This document shows positions 26,788 to 36,522 of a stretch of 64,000 nucleotides of DNA, in pieces; positions within the stretch are counted from its first letter, which is position 1, and the number at the start of each line of letters is the position of its first letter. A program made the translations under genes and the position numbers. The DNA is from Acidobacterium sp. (GTDB lineage Bacteria > Acidobacteriota > Terriglobia > Terriglobales > Acidobacteriaceae): positions 56,033 to 120,032 of the forward strand of contig PMUI01000080.1 of NCBI GenBank assembly GCA_003166955.1, read 5' to 3'. The notes under the pieces are model-generated. The model did no database searches, was not told the DNA's origin, and worked only from the letters and a program-made list of their open reading frames with translations.

Positions 26788-28443
26788 ATGTTACGACTCC
26801 TTCGAATTGCTGCTTTCATTCTGCTTCCCGCAAGCGCTCTGGCCCAGCAGACCGCGAACGGGCCGGCCCAGGCGAATCCCACTTTTCACATGAATGCCCG
26901 TCTGGTTTACGTAGACGTGGTGGTGCGCGATGCGCATGGCAATGTGGTTCGCGGACTCACGCAGCAGGACTTCAGGCTTTTCGAGGACGGCCAGCCGGAG
27001 AAGATCGCGTTCTTCCGCGCAAACACACCGAAGCCCGTCGCCCTGCCGCCGAATTCGCCCCCGGCGGACTCCGGTCAGAGGAGAGACGTGTTCACGAATG
27101 AGACCGCCGTTGGTGAGTCGAATCCGATGACGATTCTTCTGTTCGATCTCCTGAACACGCCGAATGACGATCAGACTTTCGCCGTGCAGCAGATGCTCAA
27201 GTTTCTGCGGAGCATGCCAACCGGCGAGCATGTAGCGCTGTTCACATTGACGAATGGGCTGCAGATGGCGCAGGGGATTACCGGCAGTTCGGAGCTGTCC
27301 GCAGCGGCCGCGAAAATGCTGATTCCGAAAGATCAGGGCCACGACCCATCGCGGACGGAAGCGACGGAGGACAATCTGATCGCGGCTGAATTCGCACGGC
27401 AGGGTGCGGGCGGCGGAGGAGCCATGGTCAACGGTATGAAAGCTTCAGCGAAATACGACTACAGCACGCGCTCTGCCAGCACCGTCTCGGCAATGGCGGA
27501 GCTGGCGCGGACGGTGAAGCCTTATCCGGGGCGAAAGAGCCTCTACTGGGTTTCGGAGAGCTTTCCCTTGACCGTCACGCCCAGGGGAGGCTTGCAAAGT
27601 CAGTCTCCGGAAGGGAACATGGGGGGAAAGCTGCAGAAGGGTGCGGAGGAGACCGCCGATTTACTTGCCGATGCCCGGATCGCGCTGTATCCCACCAGCA
27701 TCCTGGGGATCGTAGCGAACCCGTCGAAAGCGACTACGGCTGGTCCGGGAGATATGTTCTTCAGCCTGGGCGGTCTCAAAGACGAGATGAATCTTCTGGC
27801 GGATCGCACCGGCGGGGCAGCGATCTTCGGAACGAACGACGTGGCCGGGGCCATGCAGCGCACCTTGGACGAGAGCGCCAGCTATTACACGCTGGCCTAC
27901 ACGCCGGCCAACCAGAACTGGAACGGCCAGTTCCGCGCGATTCGCGTCGAGGCTGCGCACGGCGATTCGCTGAGCTACAGGAGGGGCTATCTTGCCACGC
28001 CCGATGCAGGAGGGAAGGAGTCGGGCGACGATTTCCAGCGCGCCATGGTTCCGGGCATTCCCGAGCAGACGGCGCTCACGCTCCGTTCCAGGATTTTGCC
28101 GCCTGATCCGCAGCATCCTGGGTTGCTGGTTGAGTCCAACATCAATGCCGCGGACGTCGGTTTCACCATGACTTCCCGCGGCCGTCGCCAGGCGAAGCTC
28201 TTCGTCCAGATGATCGCTTACAGCAACGCTGCGCATCAGCCGAAGAAGGTGCCGCAGACTTCGGGCACACTGAACATCGATCTCGATCCGCAGCGGTATG
28301 AATCGATTCTCTCCGCGGGTATCGCCTACCGCCAGCAGCTCACCCTCAAGCCCGGAACGTATTGGGTGGTGCTGGGCGTGAATGACCAGAACAACCATAA
28401 GCTCAGCACGCTCGAGATGCCGATTACGGTGCCAGCGAGTTAG
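26788..28443 (+). CDS. VWFA-related acidobacterial protein, copy B
   Basis: 551 residues, clearly paralogous to copy A over its whole length: 'FHMNARLVYVDVVVRDAHGNVV', 'FRLFEDGQPEKIAFFRANTPKP' as separate early blocks, 'ILLFDLLNTPNDDQTFAVQQ', 'PYPGRKSLYWVSESFPL', 'ASYYTLAYTPANQNWNGQFR' and a shared C-terminus 'TLEMPITVPAS'. Divergence is much greater than between the TPR pair at 18.4-20.8 kb, so this duplication is older. GGAGAG precedes the start. Secreted by a signal peptide ending at 'SALAQQ'. Function unknown. Confidence 0.9.
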   Translation: MLRLLRIAAFILLPASALAQQTANGPAQANPTFHMNARLVYVDVVVRDAHGNVVRGLTQQDFRLFEDGQPEKIAFFRANTPKPVALPPNSPPADSGQRRDVFTNETAVGESNPMTILLFDLLNTPNDDQTFAVQQMLKFLRSMPTGEHVALFTLTNGLQMAQGITGSSELSAAAAKMLIPKDQGHDPSRTEATEDNLIAAEFARQGAGGGGAMVNGMKASAKYDYSTRSASTVSAMAELARTVKPYPGRKSLYWVSESFPLTVTPRGGLQSQSPEGNMGGKLQKGAEETADLLADARIALYPTSILGIVANPSKATTAGPGDMFFSLGGLKDEMNLLADRTGGAAIFGTNDVAGAMQRTLDESASYYTLAYTPANQNWNGQFRAIRVEAAHGDSLSYRRGYLATPDAGGKESGDDFQRAMVPGIPEQTALTLRSRILPPDPQHPGLLVESNINAADVGFTMTSRGRRQAKLFVQMIAYSNAAHQPKKVPQTSGTLNIDLDPQRYESILSAGIAYRQQLTLKPGTYWVVLGVNDQNNHKLSTLEMPITVPAS

Positions 28444-28480
28444 TCAACGGGAGTTTGACGATCTGCAAGGAGTGCCGTCC

Positions 28481-29605
28481 ATGAGCAGGCTGATTCTGGT
28501 TGCGATCTTCGCCGCGACAATTTGTCCGGCATTGTCGGCACAGCATATGACCCCGGATCAGTTGCGCGGGATGCTCGCGGCGCAGAAGGCCGCGCACAAA
28601 TCCGATGGCGAGATGGCCGGGAAAGTGGCAACCGTTGAACTGACTGAACAACTGACTCCGCCGGCTCTCGACAGGCTGGAGGCCGACCTCCAGCCCGGTC
28701 CAAAAACTGTTAAGGCTCTCGATCTGCAGGCGGATGTCTCAGGTTTTCTCGACCCTCCCCCCGGTGAGCTGCCCACAAAAGATCCGCCGGACGCCGCGAC
28801 CCGCGAGCAGATGCTCCGTCGCGCCATCGAATTTGCTGCTATCACCATGCACCGTATGCCGAATTTCCTCGCCACCCGTGCCACGCGCGGCTTCGACGAT
28901 CGGCCTTTGCAGATTTCGCTCAGCGGCTGGTATCCGGCCCAGAGGGATCTGCATCTGGCCGGCACCTTCACTGAGCAGATAACCTATCGCGACGGACGAG
29001 AGGTATTCGACGAGGCGCCTTCTGAGCAAAACTCAAAAGCTCCTGTTCAGCCGTCGCCCAGCGGGCTGACCACCAGTGGGGAATTTGGCCCGGTGCTGGC
29101 CACCGTGATCACCGATGCCCTGAAGGGTCAGATGACCTGGAGCCACTGGGAACAAACCTCCGCCGGAGTCGCGGCAGTCTTTCATTTCCAAATCCCCCAG
29201 GACGCTTCCCACTACTCGGTGAGCTTCTGCTGGGTCGTCGCGCCAAGCCTGCGGTCGTATCGCCACATCAACGATATGGCGGACGCTCAGTTCAACTGCT
29301 ATAAGGGCACACCTGCCTATCATGGTTCCATTTCCGTCGATCCCGCCACCGGAACCGTCCTGCGCATCGCCATCGAATCGGATTTGCCGCCGAAGGAGCG
29401 CCTCGCCCGCGCCGATCTCTTCGTGCAGTACGGGTCCGTCGAGATTGGCGGCCGCACCTACACCTGCCCGGTTCGCAGCGTCGCCATTTCGCTGATCCGT
29501 TTTCCGGATAGCACTCCCGCCAGAACCATGCTGTCCCTCAACGAGGCGACCTTCTCGAGCTACCACCGCTTCGGCGCGACCGTTCGCGTCTTGCCGTCGC
29601 ACTAA
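28481..29605 (+). CDS. Secreted protein of unknown function
   Basis: 374 residues with a signal peptide ('LILVAIFAATICPALSAQ') and AAGGAG before the ATG at 28481. I do not recognise the family. Early helical segments ('MTPDQLRGMLAAQKAAHKS', 'LEADLQPGPKTVKALDLQ') are followed by a largely beta region with 'FHFQIPQDASHYSVSFCWV', 'GSISVDPATGTVLRIAIESDL' and 'YTCPVRSVAISLIRF'. The latter resembles the outer-membrane-lipoprotein-carrier type of fold seen in other acidobacterial secreted proteins, but this is only an impression. It is 37 bp after VWFA copy B and probably in the same operon. Confidence 0.75.
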   Translation: MSRLILVAIFAATICPALSAQHMTPDQLRGMLAAQKAAHKSDGEMAGKVATVELTEQLTPPALDRLEADLQPGPKTVKALDLQADVSGFLDPPPGELPTKDPPDAATREQMLRRAIEFAAITMHRMPNFLATRATRGFDDRPLQISLSGWYPAQRDLHLAGTFTEQITYRDGREVFDEAPSEQNSKAPVQPSPSGLTTSGEFGPVLATVITDALKGQMTWSHWEQTSAGVAAVFHFQIPQDASHYSVSFCWVVAPSLRSYRHINDMADAQFNCYKGTPAYHGSISVDPATGTVLRIAIESDLPPKERLARADLFVQYGSVEIGGRTYTCPVRSVAISLIRFPDSTPARTMLSLNEATFSSYHRFGATVRVLPSH

Positions 29606-29700
29606 GGGCGCGCCCCGCGATGTGACGGAGGACACCGAACCCGGCCAGCGTGCCCCTGTAATCTGCGTGAATCCGCGCAGTCTCGGCATCGGGGAGGCGA

Positions 29701-32232
29701 ATGAAAACACGTCACAGCCGTGTTGTTCTTGCCTGCGCGCTCTTTATTGGTACAGCTTTCCTCGCTAGCGCAGCGTTTTGGCCCTTCCCGGCGAGGGGCG
29801 CGTCGCAGCCGGCAAGCCACGTCGCAAAGCTCACCATCGACTATCCGCTCCCCCGCTCCATCTTCCCGCCCGAAATCACTTCGCCCACATTCCTGTGGCA
29901 CGACCCTAGTACCGCGAGTCACTGGATGATCGAAGTTTCCTTTGCCGGCCACAGCCCGGCCATTCGCGTGAACAGCGTGGGCGAGTATCTGCAACCCGGC
30001 GAGCTCGACACCCGGGCCGGCACCAGCCTTGAATGGACACCGGATCAGCAATCGACCCGCACGTGGAAGCCGGATGAAAAAACCTGGGAGCAAATCAAAC
30101 AGCTCTCCGTCAAAGCACCAGCAACGGTCAGGATCACCGGCTATGCGGGCGCCGATGCGGGGCAGCCACTATCAGCGGGGAGCGTAATCATCTCCACTTC
30201 GCTGGATCCTGTGGGCGCCCCCATCTTCTATCGCGACGTACCCCTGATGATTGCGCCGCTCGTCGGACCCGGCGCCATTCAGCCGCTGCCGCCCAGCGCC
30301 CTGCCCCTCATCAAGTGGGAGCTGCGCGACATCGCTCAGCCGCGCAGCCACACCGTCATGGAGAATCTGCCCACCTGCGCCAACTGCCACTCCTTCTCAC
30401 GCGATGGCAGAACCATGGGCCTGGACATGGATGGACCCCGCAATGACAAGGGTCTCTATGCCCTCATATCGATCTCCAAAGACATGACCATCACCAACCG
30501 GGACGTGCTGCGTTGGGCCTCGTTCAAAGAAGATGCAGGGCCCCTGACCTCCGACCCTACGGTAAAGAGGTTCGGGTTCATGTCGCAGGTCTCCCCTGAC
30601 GGGAAATATGTTGTAACGTCGATCGCGCCGCCGGGGACCAAAGATATTCACGGCGCCGAGGCCCCTGGATTTGCCGCTGGCGTGGTCAACCGCCTCTTCA
30701 GCATGAATTATCAGAACCTCACCTTCACCCAGGTCTTCTTTCCGACGCGCGGCATCCTGGCCTGGTACGACAGAGCGGAAAAGAAGCTGCGCCCGCTGCC
30801 TGGAGCGGATGATCCGGCGTATGTGCAGACCAGCGCCTTTTGGTCGCCGGACGGCAAGTACCTGATCTACAGCCGCGCCAGGGCCGTCGATCCTTATCCT
30901 TCGGGCGCTCCGAAGCCGACCTACGCGAACGATCCAAAAGAGCCGCTGGTCCAGTACGACCTCTACAGGATTCCGTTCAACGACGGCAAGGGCGGGAAGG
31001 CAGTGCCAGTGCTCGGCGCCTCAAACAACGGCATGAGCAATAACTTCCCCAAAGTCTCTCCCGACGGCAAGTGGATTGTCTGGGTGCAGAACCACACCGG
31101 CTTGTTGATGCGCCCCGACAGTCGGCTGTTCATCGTCCCGTTCGCGGGCGGCAAACCGCGGCTCATGACCTGCAATACGCCGCGGATGAACTCCTGGCAC
31201 ACCTTTTCGCCGAATGGGCGATGGCTCGCGTTTTCATCCAAAGGCCGCTCGCCCTACACGCAGCTGATGCTGACGCACATCGATGCTCAGGGGAATGATT
31301 CTCCCGCCATTATGGTCGACAACACCACCGCGGCCAACCGCGCCGTCAACATTCCCGAGTTCCTGAATATCCCGCAGGGCGGCTTGGAGAAGATCGACCC
31401 GCAGGCCACGGAGTTCTACCGGCTCTTCAACGACGCCTACGCCTCCATCGAGAACGGCCAGTACCCGCAGGCCATTGAGGCGATGCGCGGAGCCATCCAG
31501 CGCGATCCCGACGATCCGCTGGCGCACTATGGCCTGGCCTCCGCTCTCTCAGCCAATGGCCAGGAGCGCGAAGCTCTGGATGAATACCGCAGGGCCTGCG
31601 CGCTCAATCCCAAAAACGCAGCCTGGCTCGACCACCTCGCGGTCTCGCTCGCCAACAACGGCGTGACGGGCGAGGCCGTTGCCACCTGGCGGCGGTCACT
31701 CTCGCTGAAACCGGATTCTGCCGCAACGGAGACGGATCTGGGAACGGTACTTTTTGACAGCGGAAACAAGCAGGAGGGGGTGGAACACCTGCAGCGAGCG
31801 GTCACGCTGGATCCCAATCTTCCCGATGCCCATAATCATCTCGGCCAGGTCCTGGCACAGTCCGGAAAAGTGGACGCCGCAGTCGAGCAATTACAAAAAG
31901 CGGTCGAACTCCTCCCCGATTCCGTGGAATATCGCTTCAATTTGGGCTACATTCTCGAATCGCGGGGAGAGTATGCCGCTGCCGTAGCACCGCTCGAAAA
32001 GTCCGTGGAGCTGAGCCAAAGCAAGAACTGGCACTGCCTCGCCGAATTGGCCCAGGCTTATGACAAAACCGGTCGATCCGCGCAGGCTGTCGAAGCGGCG
32101 CGCAAAGCGCTCGATCTCGCCGCGCAAGAACACAACGACGAGTTAGTGACAAACCTGCGGAAACTCCTCGAACGCTACCAAGAGGACAGCGCCAAAGCCC
32201 AGAATGCCGACCCTGCGGGAAGCAGGCAGTAG
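29701..32232 (+). CDS. One-heme, TolB-like propeller and TPR fusion protein
   Basis: 843 residues with three parts. After a signal peptide (about residues 1-34) the N-terminal ~200 residues are beta-rich. A single c-type heme site 'CANCHSF' follows 'MENLPT' near residue 227. Residues ~260-560 have PD40/TolB-like propeller blades ('FGFMSQVSPDGKYVVTS', 'SAFWSPDGKYLIYSRA', 'FPKVSPDGKWIVWVQN', 'WHTFSPNGRWLAFSSK'). Residues ~580-830 are TPR units ('QAIEAMRGAIQRDPDDPLAHYG', 'LQRAVTLDPNLPDAHNHLG' as separate pieces). GGGGAGG precedes the ATG. A periplasmic heme protein with protein-binding repeats; substrate or partner unknown. Confidence 0.85.
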   Translation: MKTRHSRVVLACALFIGTAFLASAAFWPFPARGASQPASHVAKLTIDYPLPRSIFPPEITSPTFLWHDPSTASHWMIEVSFAGHSPAIRVNSVGEYLQPGELDTRAGTSLEWTPDQQSTRTWKPDEKTWEQIKQLSVKAPATVRITGYAGADAGQPLSAGSVIISTSLDPVGAPIFYRDVPLMIAPLVGPGAIQPLPPSALPLIKWELRDIAQPRSHTVMENLPTCANCHSFSRDGRTMGLDMDGPRNDKGLYALISISKDMTITNRDVLRWASFKEDAGPLTSDPTVKRFGFMSQVSPDGKYVVTSIAPPGTKDIHGAEAPGFAAGVVNRLFSMNYQNLTFTQVFFPTRGILAWYDRAEKKLRPLPGADDPAYVQTSAFWSPDGKYLIYSRARAVDPYPSGAPKPTYANDPKEPLVQYDLYRIPFNDGKGGKAVPVLGASNNGMSNNFPKVSPDGKWIVWVQNHTGLLMRPDSRLFIVPFAGGKPRLMTCNTPRMNSWHTFSPNGRWLAFSSKGRSPYTQLMLTHIDAQGNDSPAIMVDNTTAANRAVNIPEFLNIPQGGLEKIDPQATEFYRLFNDAYASIENGQYPQAIEAMRGAIQRDPDDPLAHYGLASALSANGQEREALDEYRRACALNPKNAAWLDHLAVSLANNGVTGEAVATWRRSLSLKPDSAATETDLGTVLFDSGNKQEGVEHLQRAVTLDPNLPDAHNHLGQVLAQSGKVDAAVEQLQKAVELLPDSVEYRFNLGYILESRGEYAAAVAPLEKSVELSQSKNWHCLAELAQAYDKTGRSAQAVEAARKALDLAAQEHNDELVTNLRKLLERYQEDSAKAQNADPAGSRQ

Positions 32233-32243
32233 CGGTTCGGCCT

Positions 32244-34025
32244 TCATGGATGCTTCACCGGAGCGGGCCTCGCCACGCTGGGATCAACAATCCCCTTGCC
32301 CTCGAGGACGTTGTAGAAGCGATCGGCGGCAAGATCGGTCAGGTTCTCGACCAACCCTGAGGGCCAGTGAATCTCCACCTTGTCGACCTTCGTAGCCGCA
32401 CCCAGGCCAAAGTGAACCCGAAGGTCGCTCTGAGAAAGATAGCTCCCACCGCTGTGGATTTCGCCCGTCTGCGTCATCCCTCCGGCCACAATTTTGATGC
32501 GCGCGTTGAGCGCTGCCCGATTGCTCTTCGTGCCGTCCAATTCGAAGCTCACCCAGTGCCGTCCCGGTACGCCGTGGTTCCGGAGGATCATCGGCTTCCC
32601 ATCCAGATCTTCAATCACCACGTCCATGTTGCCGTCGTTAAACAAATCGCCGACAGCCAGCCCCCGCGAGACGCGCCGCTCGGTCAACGCCGGTCCAGCC
32701 TGATCGCTTGCGTCGCAGAAGGTCCCATCCTTCTGGTTCATCTGCAGTAGCTTCGGCTGGCGATACCCGCCGCCCGAAGGCAGTTGATCAACCTGCGGAT
32801 ACACGTGGCCGGTCACGGTGATCAGGTCAAGCCAGCCGCTGTTGTCCAGATCGACGAACGCCGTTCCCCACTTCACCCATGGCAGCGACGGAAGCGCAAC
32901 CCCGGACGGATAGGAAACTTCGTCGAAGTCCCAGTTGCCCTGGTTGCGGTACAGTAGGTCGTTCTCGTCCGTAAAATTCGTAACGTGAATCGAGGGCCGG
33001 CCGGTGTGATTGTAGTCCCCGAGCGCTATGCCCATGGAAGCCTGTTCCGAGCCGTCTTCACTGACCGCCGTGCCTGATTGAAGACCAATATCTTCGAACT
33101 TACCGTTACCCAGATTCTTATACAAATACTTAGGAGTTGAATCATTAGTAATATAGATATCCGGCCGCCCGGTGTTATTGAAATCCGCCCACACCACACC
33201 GAGCCCGTAGTATCCATCGGGATCGCTCACCCCCGCCGTTTTCGATACGTCGGTGAATGTTCCGTCTCCGTTGTTATGAAAGAGCGAGTCGCCGGCGCCA
33301 CGCAGCCCTCGCGGTCCACACTGCACCTCCAGCCCTCTGTATTTGCAGAACGACGCGCTTCCGAATTTGGGCATGTCGTCCAGGTGGAAATCGACGTAGT
33401 TGACCACCATCAGATCGACAAACCCATCGTTATCGTAGTCGCCGAAAGCTGCCCCTGTGGAATAGCGCCCATCGCGAACGTGGGCTTGTTCCGTCACGTC
33501 GGTAAAAGTGCCGTCGCCGTTGTTGCGGTAGAGAACGTTGCCTCCGAGGCAGGTGAGGTAGAGGTCGGGCCAGCCATCGTTGTTGTAATCCCCAACCGCC
33601 CCGCCGTTAGCAAGACACGACGTAGTCAAACCGGACTTCGAGGTGACATCGGTAAAGGTGCCGTCGTGATTGTTGTGATACAGGGCGCCAGGAGCACTGA
33701 TTCCTTTAAGGGCCTGGTCGACGGTGGGTTGATTGGTGAAATAGATATCCGGCCAGCCGTCGCGGTCATAGTCGATCAGAATCACTCCGCCGCTCATCGA
33801 TTCCATGATGTATCTCTTCGAGGGATCGGATGCGTGGGTGAAGGTGATATGCGTGGAAGCGGTGATGTCTTCCAGTTGCGGAATGGGGCGGCCGCTGCAC
33901 TTCGTCGCCCTGGCGCCTGGGGGCGGGGGTGGCGGTGTCGGATGACCCCCCATCTGCGCGGCAACGCTCATCGCGCAGAACGTAACGGCAACAGGCCGCA
34001 GAGACCTCAGCAATCGAATGAACAA
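32244..34025 (-). CDS. CRTAC1-family FG-GAP/VCBS protein with ASPIC/UnbV C-terminus
   Basis: 593 residues. Signal peptide ('PVAVTFCAMSVAAQ'), a Pro-rich spacer with six consecutive prolines near residue 31, then FG-GAP/VCBS repeats ('DYDRDGWPDIYF', 'DYNNDGWPDLYL', 'DYDNDGFVDLMV', 'DFNNTGRPDIYI', 'DLDNSGWLDLIT', 'DLFNDGNMDVVI') and the ASPIC/UnbV end ('WVSFELDGTKSNRAALNARI', 'DKVEIHWPSGLVENL'). Two repeats have an Asn-Thr-Gly or His-Thr-Gly turn instead of the usual Asn-Asp-Gly calcium loop. It starts 2 bases after the stop of the large TPR gene, so the two are translationally coupled and likely form a complex. Confidence 0.9.
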   Translation of the reverse strand: MFIRLLRSLRPVAVTFCAMSVAAQMGGHPTPPPPPPGARATKCSGRPIPQLEDITASTHITFTHASDPSKRYIMESMSGGVILIDYDRDGWPDIYFTNQPTVDQALKGISAPGALYHNNHDGTFTDVTSKSGLTTSCLANGGAVGDYNNDGWPDLYLTCLGGNVLYRNNGDGTFTDVTEQAHVRDGRYSTGAAFGDYDNDGFVDLMVVNYVDFHLDDMPKFGSASFCKYRGLEVQCGPRGLRGAGDSLFHNNGDGTFTDVSKTAGVSDPDGYYGLGVVWADFNNTGRPDIYITNDSTPKYLYKNLGNGKFEDIGLQSGTAVSEDGSEQASMGIALGDYNHTGRPSIHVTNFTDENDLLYRNQGNWDFDEVSYPSGVALPSLPWVKWGTAFVDLDNSGWLDLITVTGHVYPQVDQLPSGGGYRQPKLLQMNQKDGTFCDASDQAGPALTERRVSRGLAVGDLFNDGNMDVVIEDLDGKPMILRNHGVPGRHWVSFELDGTKSNRAALNARIKIVAGGMTQTGEIHSGGSYLSQSDLRVHFGLGAATKVDKVEIHWPSGLVENLTDLAADRFYNVLEGKGIVDPSVARPAPVKHP

Positions 34026-34027
34026 AT

Positions 34028-36418
34028 CTACGGGATCCTTTCCTGGTGGCTCTGCTGCTTGATAGCATCCGCAACGCGCGCGCGCGCCTGAGCTTTGAGC
34101 CCCTTGTAAATCTCCAGTTCGCGGTCCGCATCCGCGTCCCGGCCCAGCTTTCGATATGCCGACTGTAACTGATAGTGAATGTAATCTTTGTCCGGGCTGA
34201 GGCTGGCCGCGACCTGCAGATGTGCAGACGCGTTCGCGAAGTCGCCGCGATCGAGCAGAATCTTTCCCGCTTCGTACTGCGCATTCACGTAGTCCGGGTT
34301 CGCGGCAATCACCTTAAGATACAGCGCGAGCGCCTCGTCGATCTTCGATTGCTGCTGATCGACAAACCCCAGGTGATAGAGGGCGTCAGGTTCATCAGGC
34401 ACGATGCTCAGCTCAGCCTGAAACTCCTTTGCGGCTTCCGGCCAATGCTCCCAGCGAATGTAGGCTAGTCCCTCATAGAAATGCGCCCTGGGCAGGGTCG
34501 CATCCGAATCGAGGGCGCGCTGGAGCGTTGCGACCGCGCGCGCATAATCGCCAATCTCCGTCCAGAGTTGGCCCACCAGGAGCAGCGTCTCGGGCGCACG
34601 CGGTTGGGACTCGTAGGCGGCCAGCACCTCGGTAGCCTTCTTCATGTCGCCGGTATGGGCCAGCGAGGCTGCCCAGGCGTAGCCCGTCTCGCTGTCAGTC
34701 ATACCGACCGATCCAAGCGGCTCAAACGTGCGTGCGGCATCAGCATATTTGTCCGCGGCGAACCACGACAGACCCAGCATCCCACGCACCGCGGACGAAT
34801 TGTCGCCCTGCCGCACAGCCGCTGAAAGCGCGCGGGTGGCCTCCGTGTAGTCCTTCGTGCGAAAGGCGCACAGGCCAAGGTTCTTCTCGAGGCCACGCAG
34901 TCCAGTGTCCCAGTGCTCGGCCTGCTGGTAGAAACCGAGAGCCGCAGAATAGTCCTTCTGAATGGCGTTGGCAGTCGCCAGGTCGTTGTAGGCGAGAGCC
35001 AGAACCGACTTCAGCGCCTGCTCCCGCTGCTTCGCCGCCGCCTGTTGCGCGACCGTCAACTTGCTGCCCCCGGATGGATCGTCGCTGTTGTGCACCGCGG
35101 GTGCCGACTCGTCTTCCTGTTGGCGAGTCAGCGGCACTACCGCCGCGCCCATGCCGTTGCCGCTCTCGGCCTGCGTTTTGCTCACCTCCTGCTGCGTCTG
35201 CACCATAATCTTGTTCTGCAGTTCGCGCGCCTTCGCGGCAAAGGCGCTACTCTCCTCCATGCGTCCGCTCTGAGCCGTAATGCGGGCCAGGTCGACGTAG
35301 GCCCGGCGAATCTGATAATTGGTGCGCTCGTCGTCGCTTCCGGTCAGCTTGATCGCCCTGCGCATCATCGCCTCTGCTCGATCCATTCTCTCCTCGGCAT
35401 ACGCGTTCATGCCGAGATAAAGAACCGGGTCGGGCGATGTGGGATCGATGCGCGCAGCCGCAGTCAGGTACTTGTCGGATTCCTCGTACTTGCGTTCTCC
35501 CGACGTGGTGAGACCCAGCATGTAACTGGCGAGGTAATCGTTGGGATAGTAGTCGGTTTCCTTCTGCAATTCCGCTTCGATCACTGGAGTGGGCTTCCAG
35601 TCGTTCAGAAAGAGCTGAGCGAGCCCGAGAAAATAGTGAGCATGCGGCGTGCGCGGATCAATCGCAATGGCGCGCTGAAACTCGCGAATGGCGGCCTGCA
35701 TATCGCCACCGTCGCGGAACGCGCGTCCCATCAGCACATGGAGAGACCCGCTGTCGCCCGCAATTCTCTTCATCTGCGCGAAAACTTCAACCGCCTGCTG
35801 TTTGTCATCCGGCCTCTTCGTTTGCAAGAGACACTCGGCCAGCGGATACAGATTATCGACCGTGGGCTCAGCCGTCGCAATCCGCGTGAAGGGCTCGACC
35901 GCTTTGACGTACTCCCCCTTCTGGTCCAGGGCACTGGCCAGAAGCCTGTCCGCGCCGAGATTGCGGGGATCGTCGGCGTGCGCTTTTTCTCCAAGCTGAA
36001 TGGCCTCGTCCAGATGACCGGCCTGCAGTTCGGCGTATCCCAGGGGCTCATCGATAGCAGGACGGTCTTCGAATTCCATCGAACCGCGGTAGAGCCCAAT
36101 CGACGTGGTGTAGTCGGATTCCACCAGTTTGAGGCTGGCCAGCTCGCGCAGGGCCGACGCGATCACCAGGCGATTCGCTGCCACCACCGTCGATACGTCG
36201 CCGGAGCTGCGGGCCTGTTCAGCTGCAGCGACACGGCTCTCCAGCTCATGCGGCGCGAATTGCCCCTTTTGTTCCGCGGAAGGCCGGTGAGATGGTTGCT
36301 GAGCCGCTCCGAAAGGCACGGTACCTAGTGCCACGAAGAGCACAAACCAGTCGCCCCAGCAAAAACACTTCTGAGAATGTCTCAATCGAGGTGCAGAGGG
36401 CGAGGGGTTCGACCGCAT
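34028..36418 (-). CDS. Large exported TPR protein
   Basis: About 796 residues. The N-terminus 'CWGDWFVLFVALGTVPFGAAQQ' looks like a signal peptide. Many TPR units follow, for example 'DMQAAIREFQRAIAIDPRTPHA', 'DYARAVATLQRALDSDATLPRA' and 'KIDEALALYLKVIAANPDYVNA', given here as short parts. The ATG at 36416-36418 is chosen for the signal peptide; no clear ribosome site precedes it. A strong terminator for the upstream TonB receptor ends only ~28 bp before the start, so its own promoter must overlap that terminator or expression depends on read-through. Coupled to the downstream CRTAC1 gene. Confidence 0.82.
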   Translation of the reverse strand: MRSNPSPSAPRLRHSQKCFCWGDWFVLFVALGTVPFGAAQQPSHRPSAEQKGQFAPHELESRVAAAEQARSSGDVSTVVAANRLVIASALRELASLKLVESDYTTSIGLYRGSMEFEDRPAIDEPLGYAELQAGHLDEAIQLGEKAHADDPRNLGADRLLASALDQKGEYVKAVEPFTRIATAEPTVDNLYPLAECLLQTKRPDDKQQAVEVFAQMKRIAGDSGSLHVLMGRAFRDGGDMQAAIREFQRAIAIDPRTPHAHYFLGLAQLFLNDWKPTPVIEAELQKETDYYPNDYLASYMLGLTTSGERKYEESDKYLTAAARIDPTSPDPVLYLGMNAYAEERMDRAEAMMRRAIKLTGSDDERTNYQIRRAYVDLARITAQSGRMEESSAFAAKARELQNKIMVQTQQEVSKTQAESGNGMGAAVVPLTRQQEDESAPAVHNSDDPSGGSKLTVAQQAAAKQREQALKSVLALAYNDLATANAIQKDYSAALGFYQQAEHWDTGLRGLEKNLGLCAFRTKDYTEATRALSAAVRQGDNSSAVRGMLGLSWFAADKYADAARTFEPLGSVGMTDSETGYAWAASLAHTGDMKKATEVLAAYESQPRAPETLLLVGQLWTEIGDYARAVATLQRALDSDATLPRAHFYEGLAYIRWEHWPEAAKEFQAELSIVPDEPDALYHLGFVDQQQSKIDEALALYLKVIAANPDYVNAQYEAGKILLDRGDFANASAHLQVAASLSPDKDYIHYQLQSAYRKLGRDADADRELEIYKGLKAQARARVADAIKQQSHQERIP

Positions 36419-36446
36419 GGAGGAATTTGAGTCGATTCTACTCCAC

Positions 36447-36484
36447 AAAAAGCTGCGGAGCCTGTACAAGCGCTCCGCAGTTTT
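36447..36484 (-). terminator. Intrinsic terminator of the TonB receptor gene
   Basis: A perfect 9-bp stem, CTGCGGAGC (36453-36461) with GCTCCGCAG (36472-36480), and a 10-base loop. On the minus strand it is followed by CTTTTT; on the plus strand by TTTT, so it could act both ways. It sits 39 bp after the receptor stop codon. Confidence 0.8.
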
Positions 36485-36522
36485 CGTTTTGGTTCTTACG
36501 TCAGGCCCTGAAGTTTTCGTTC

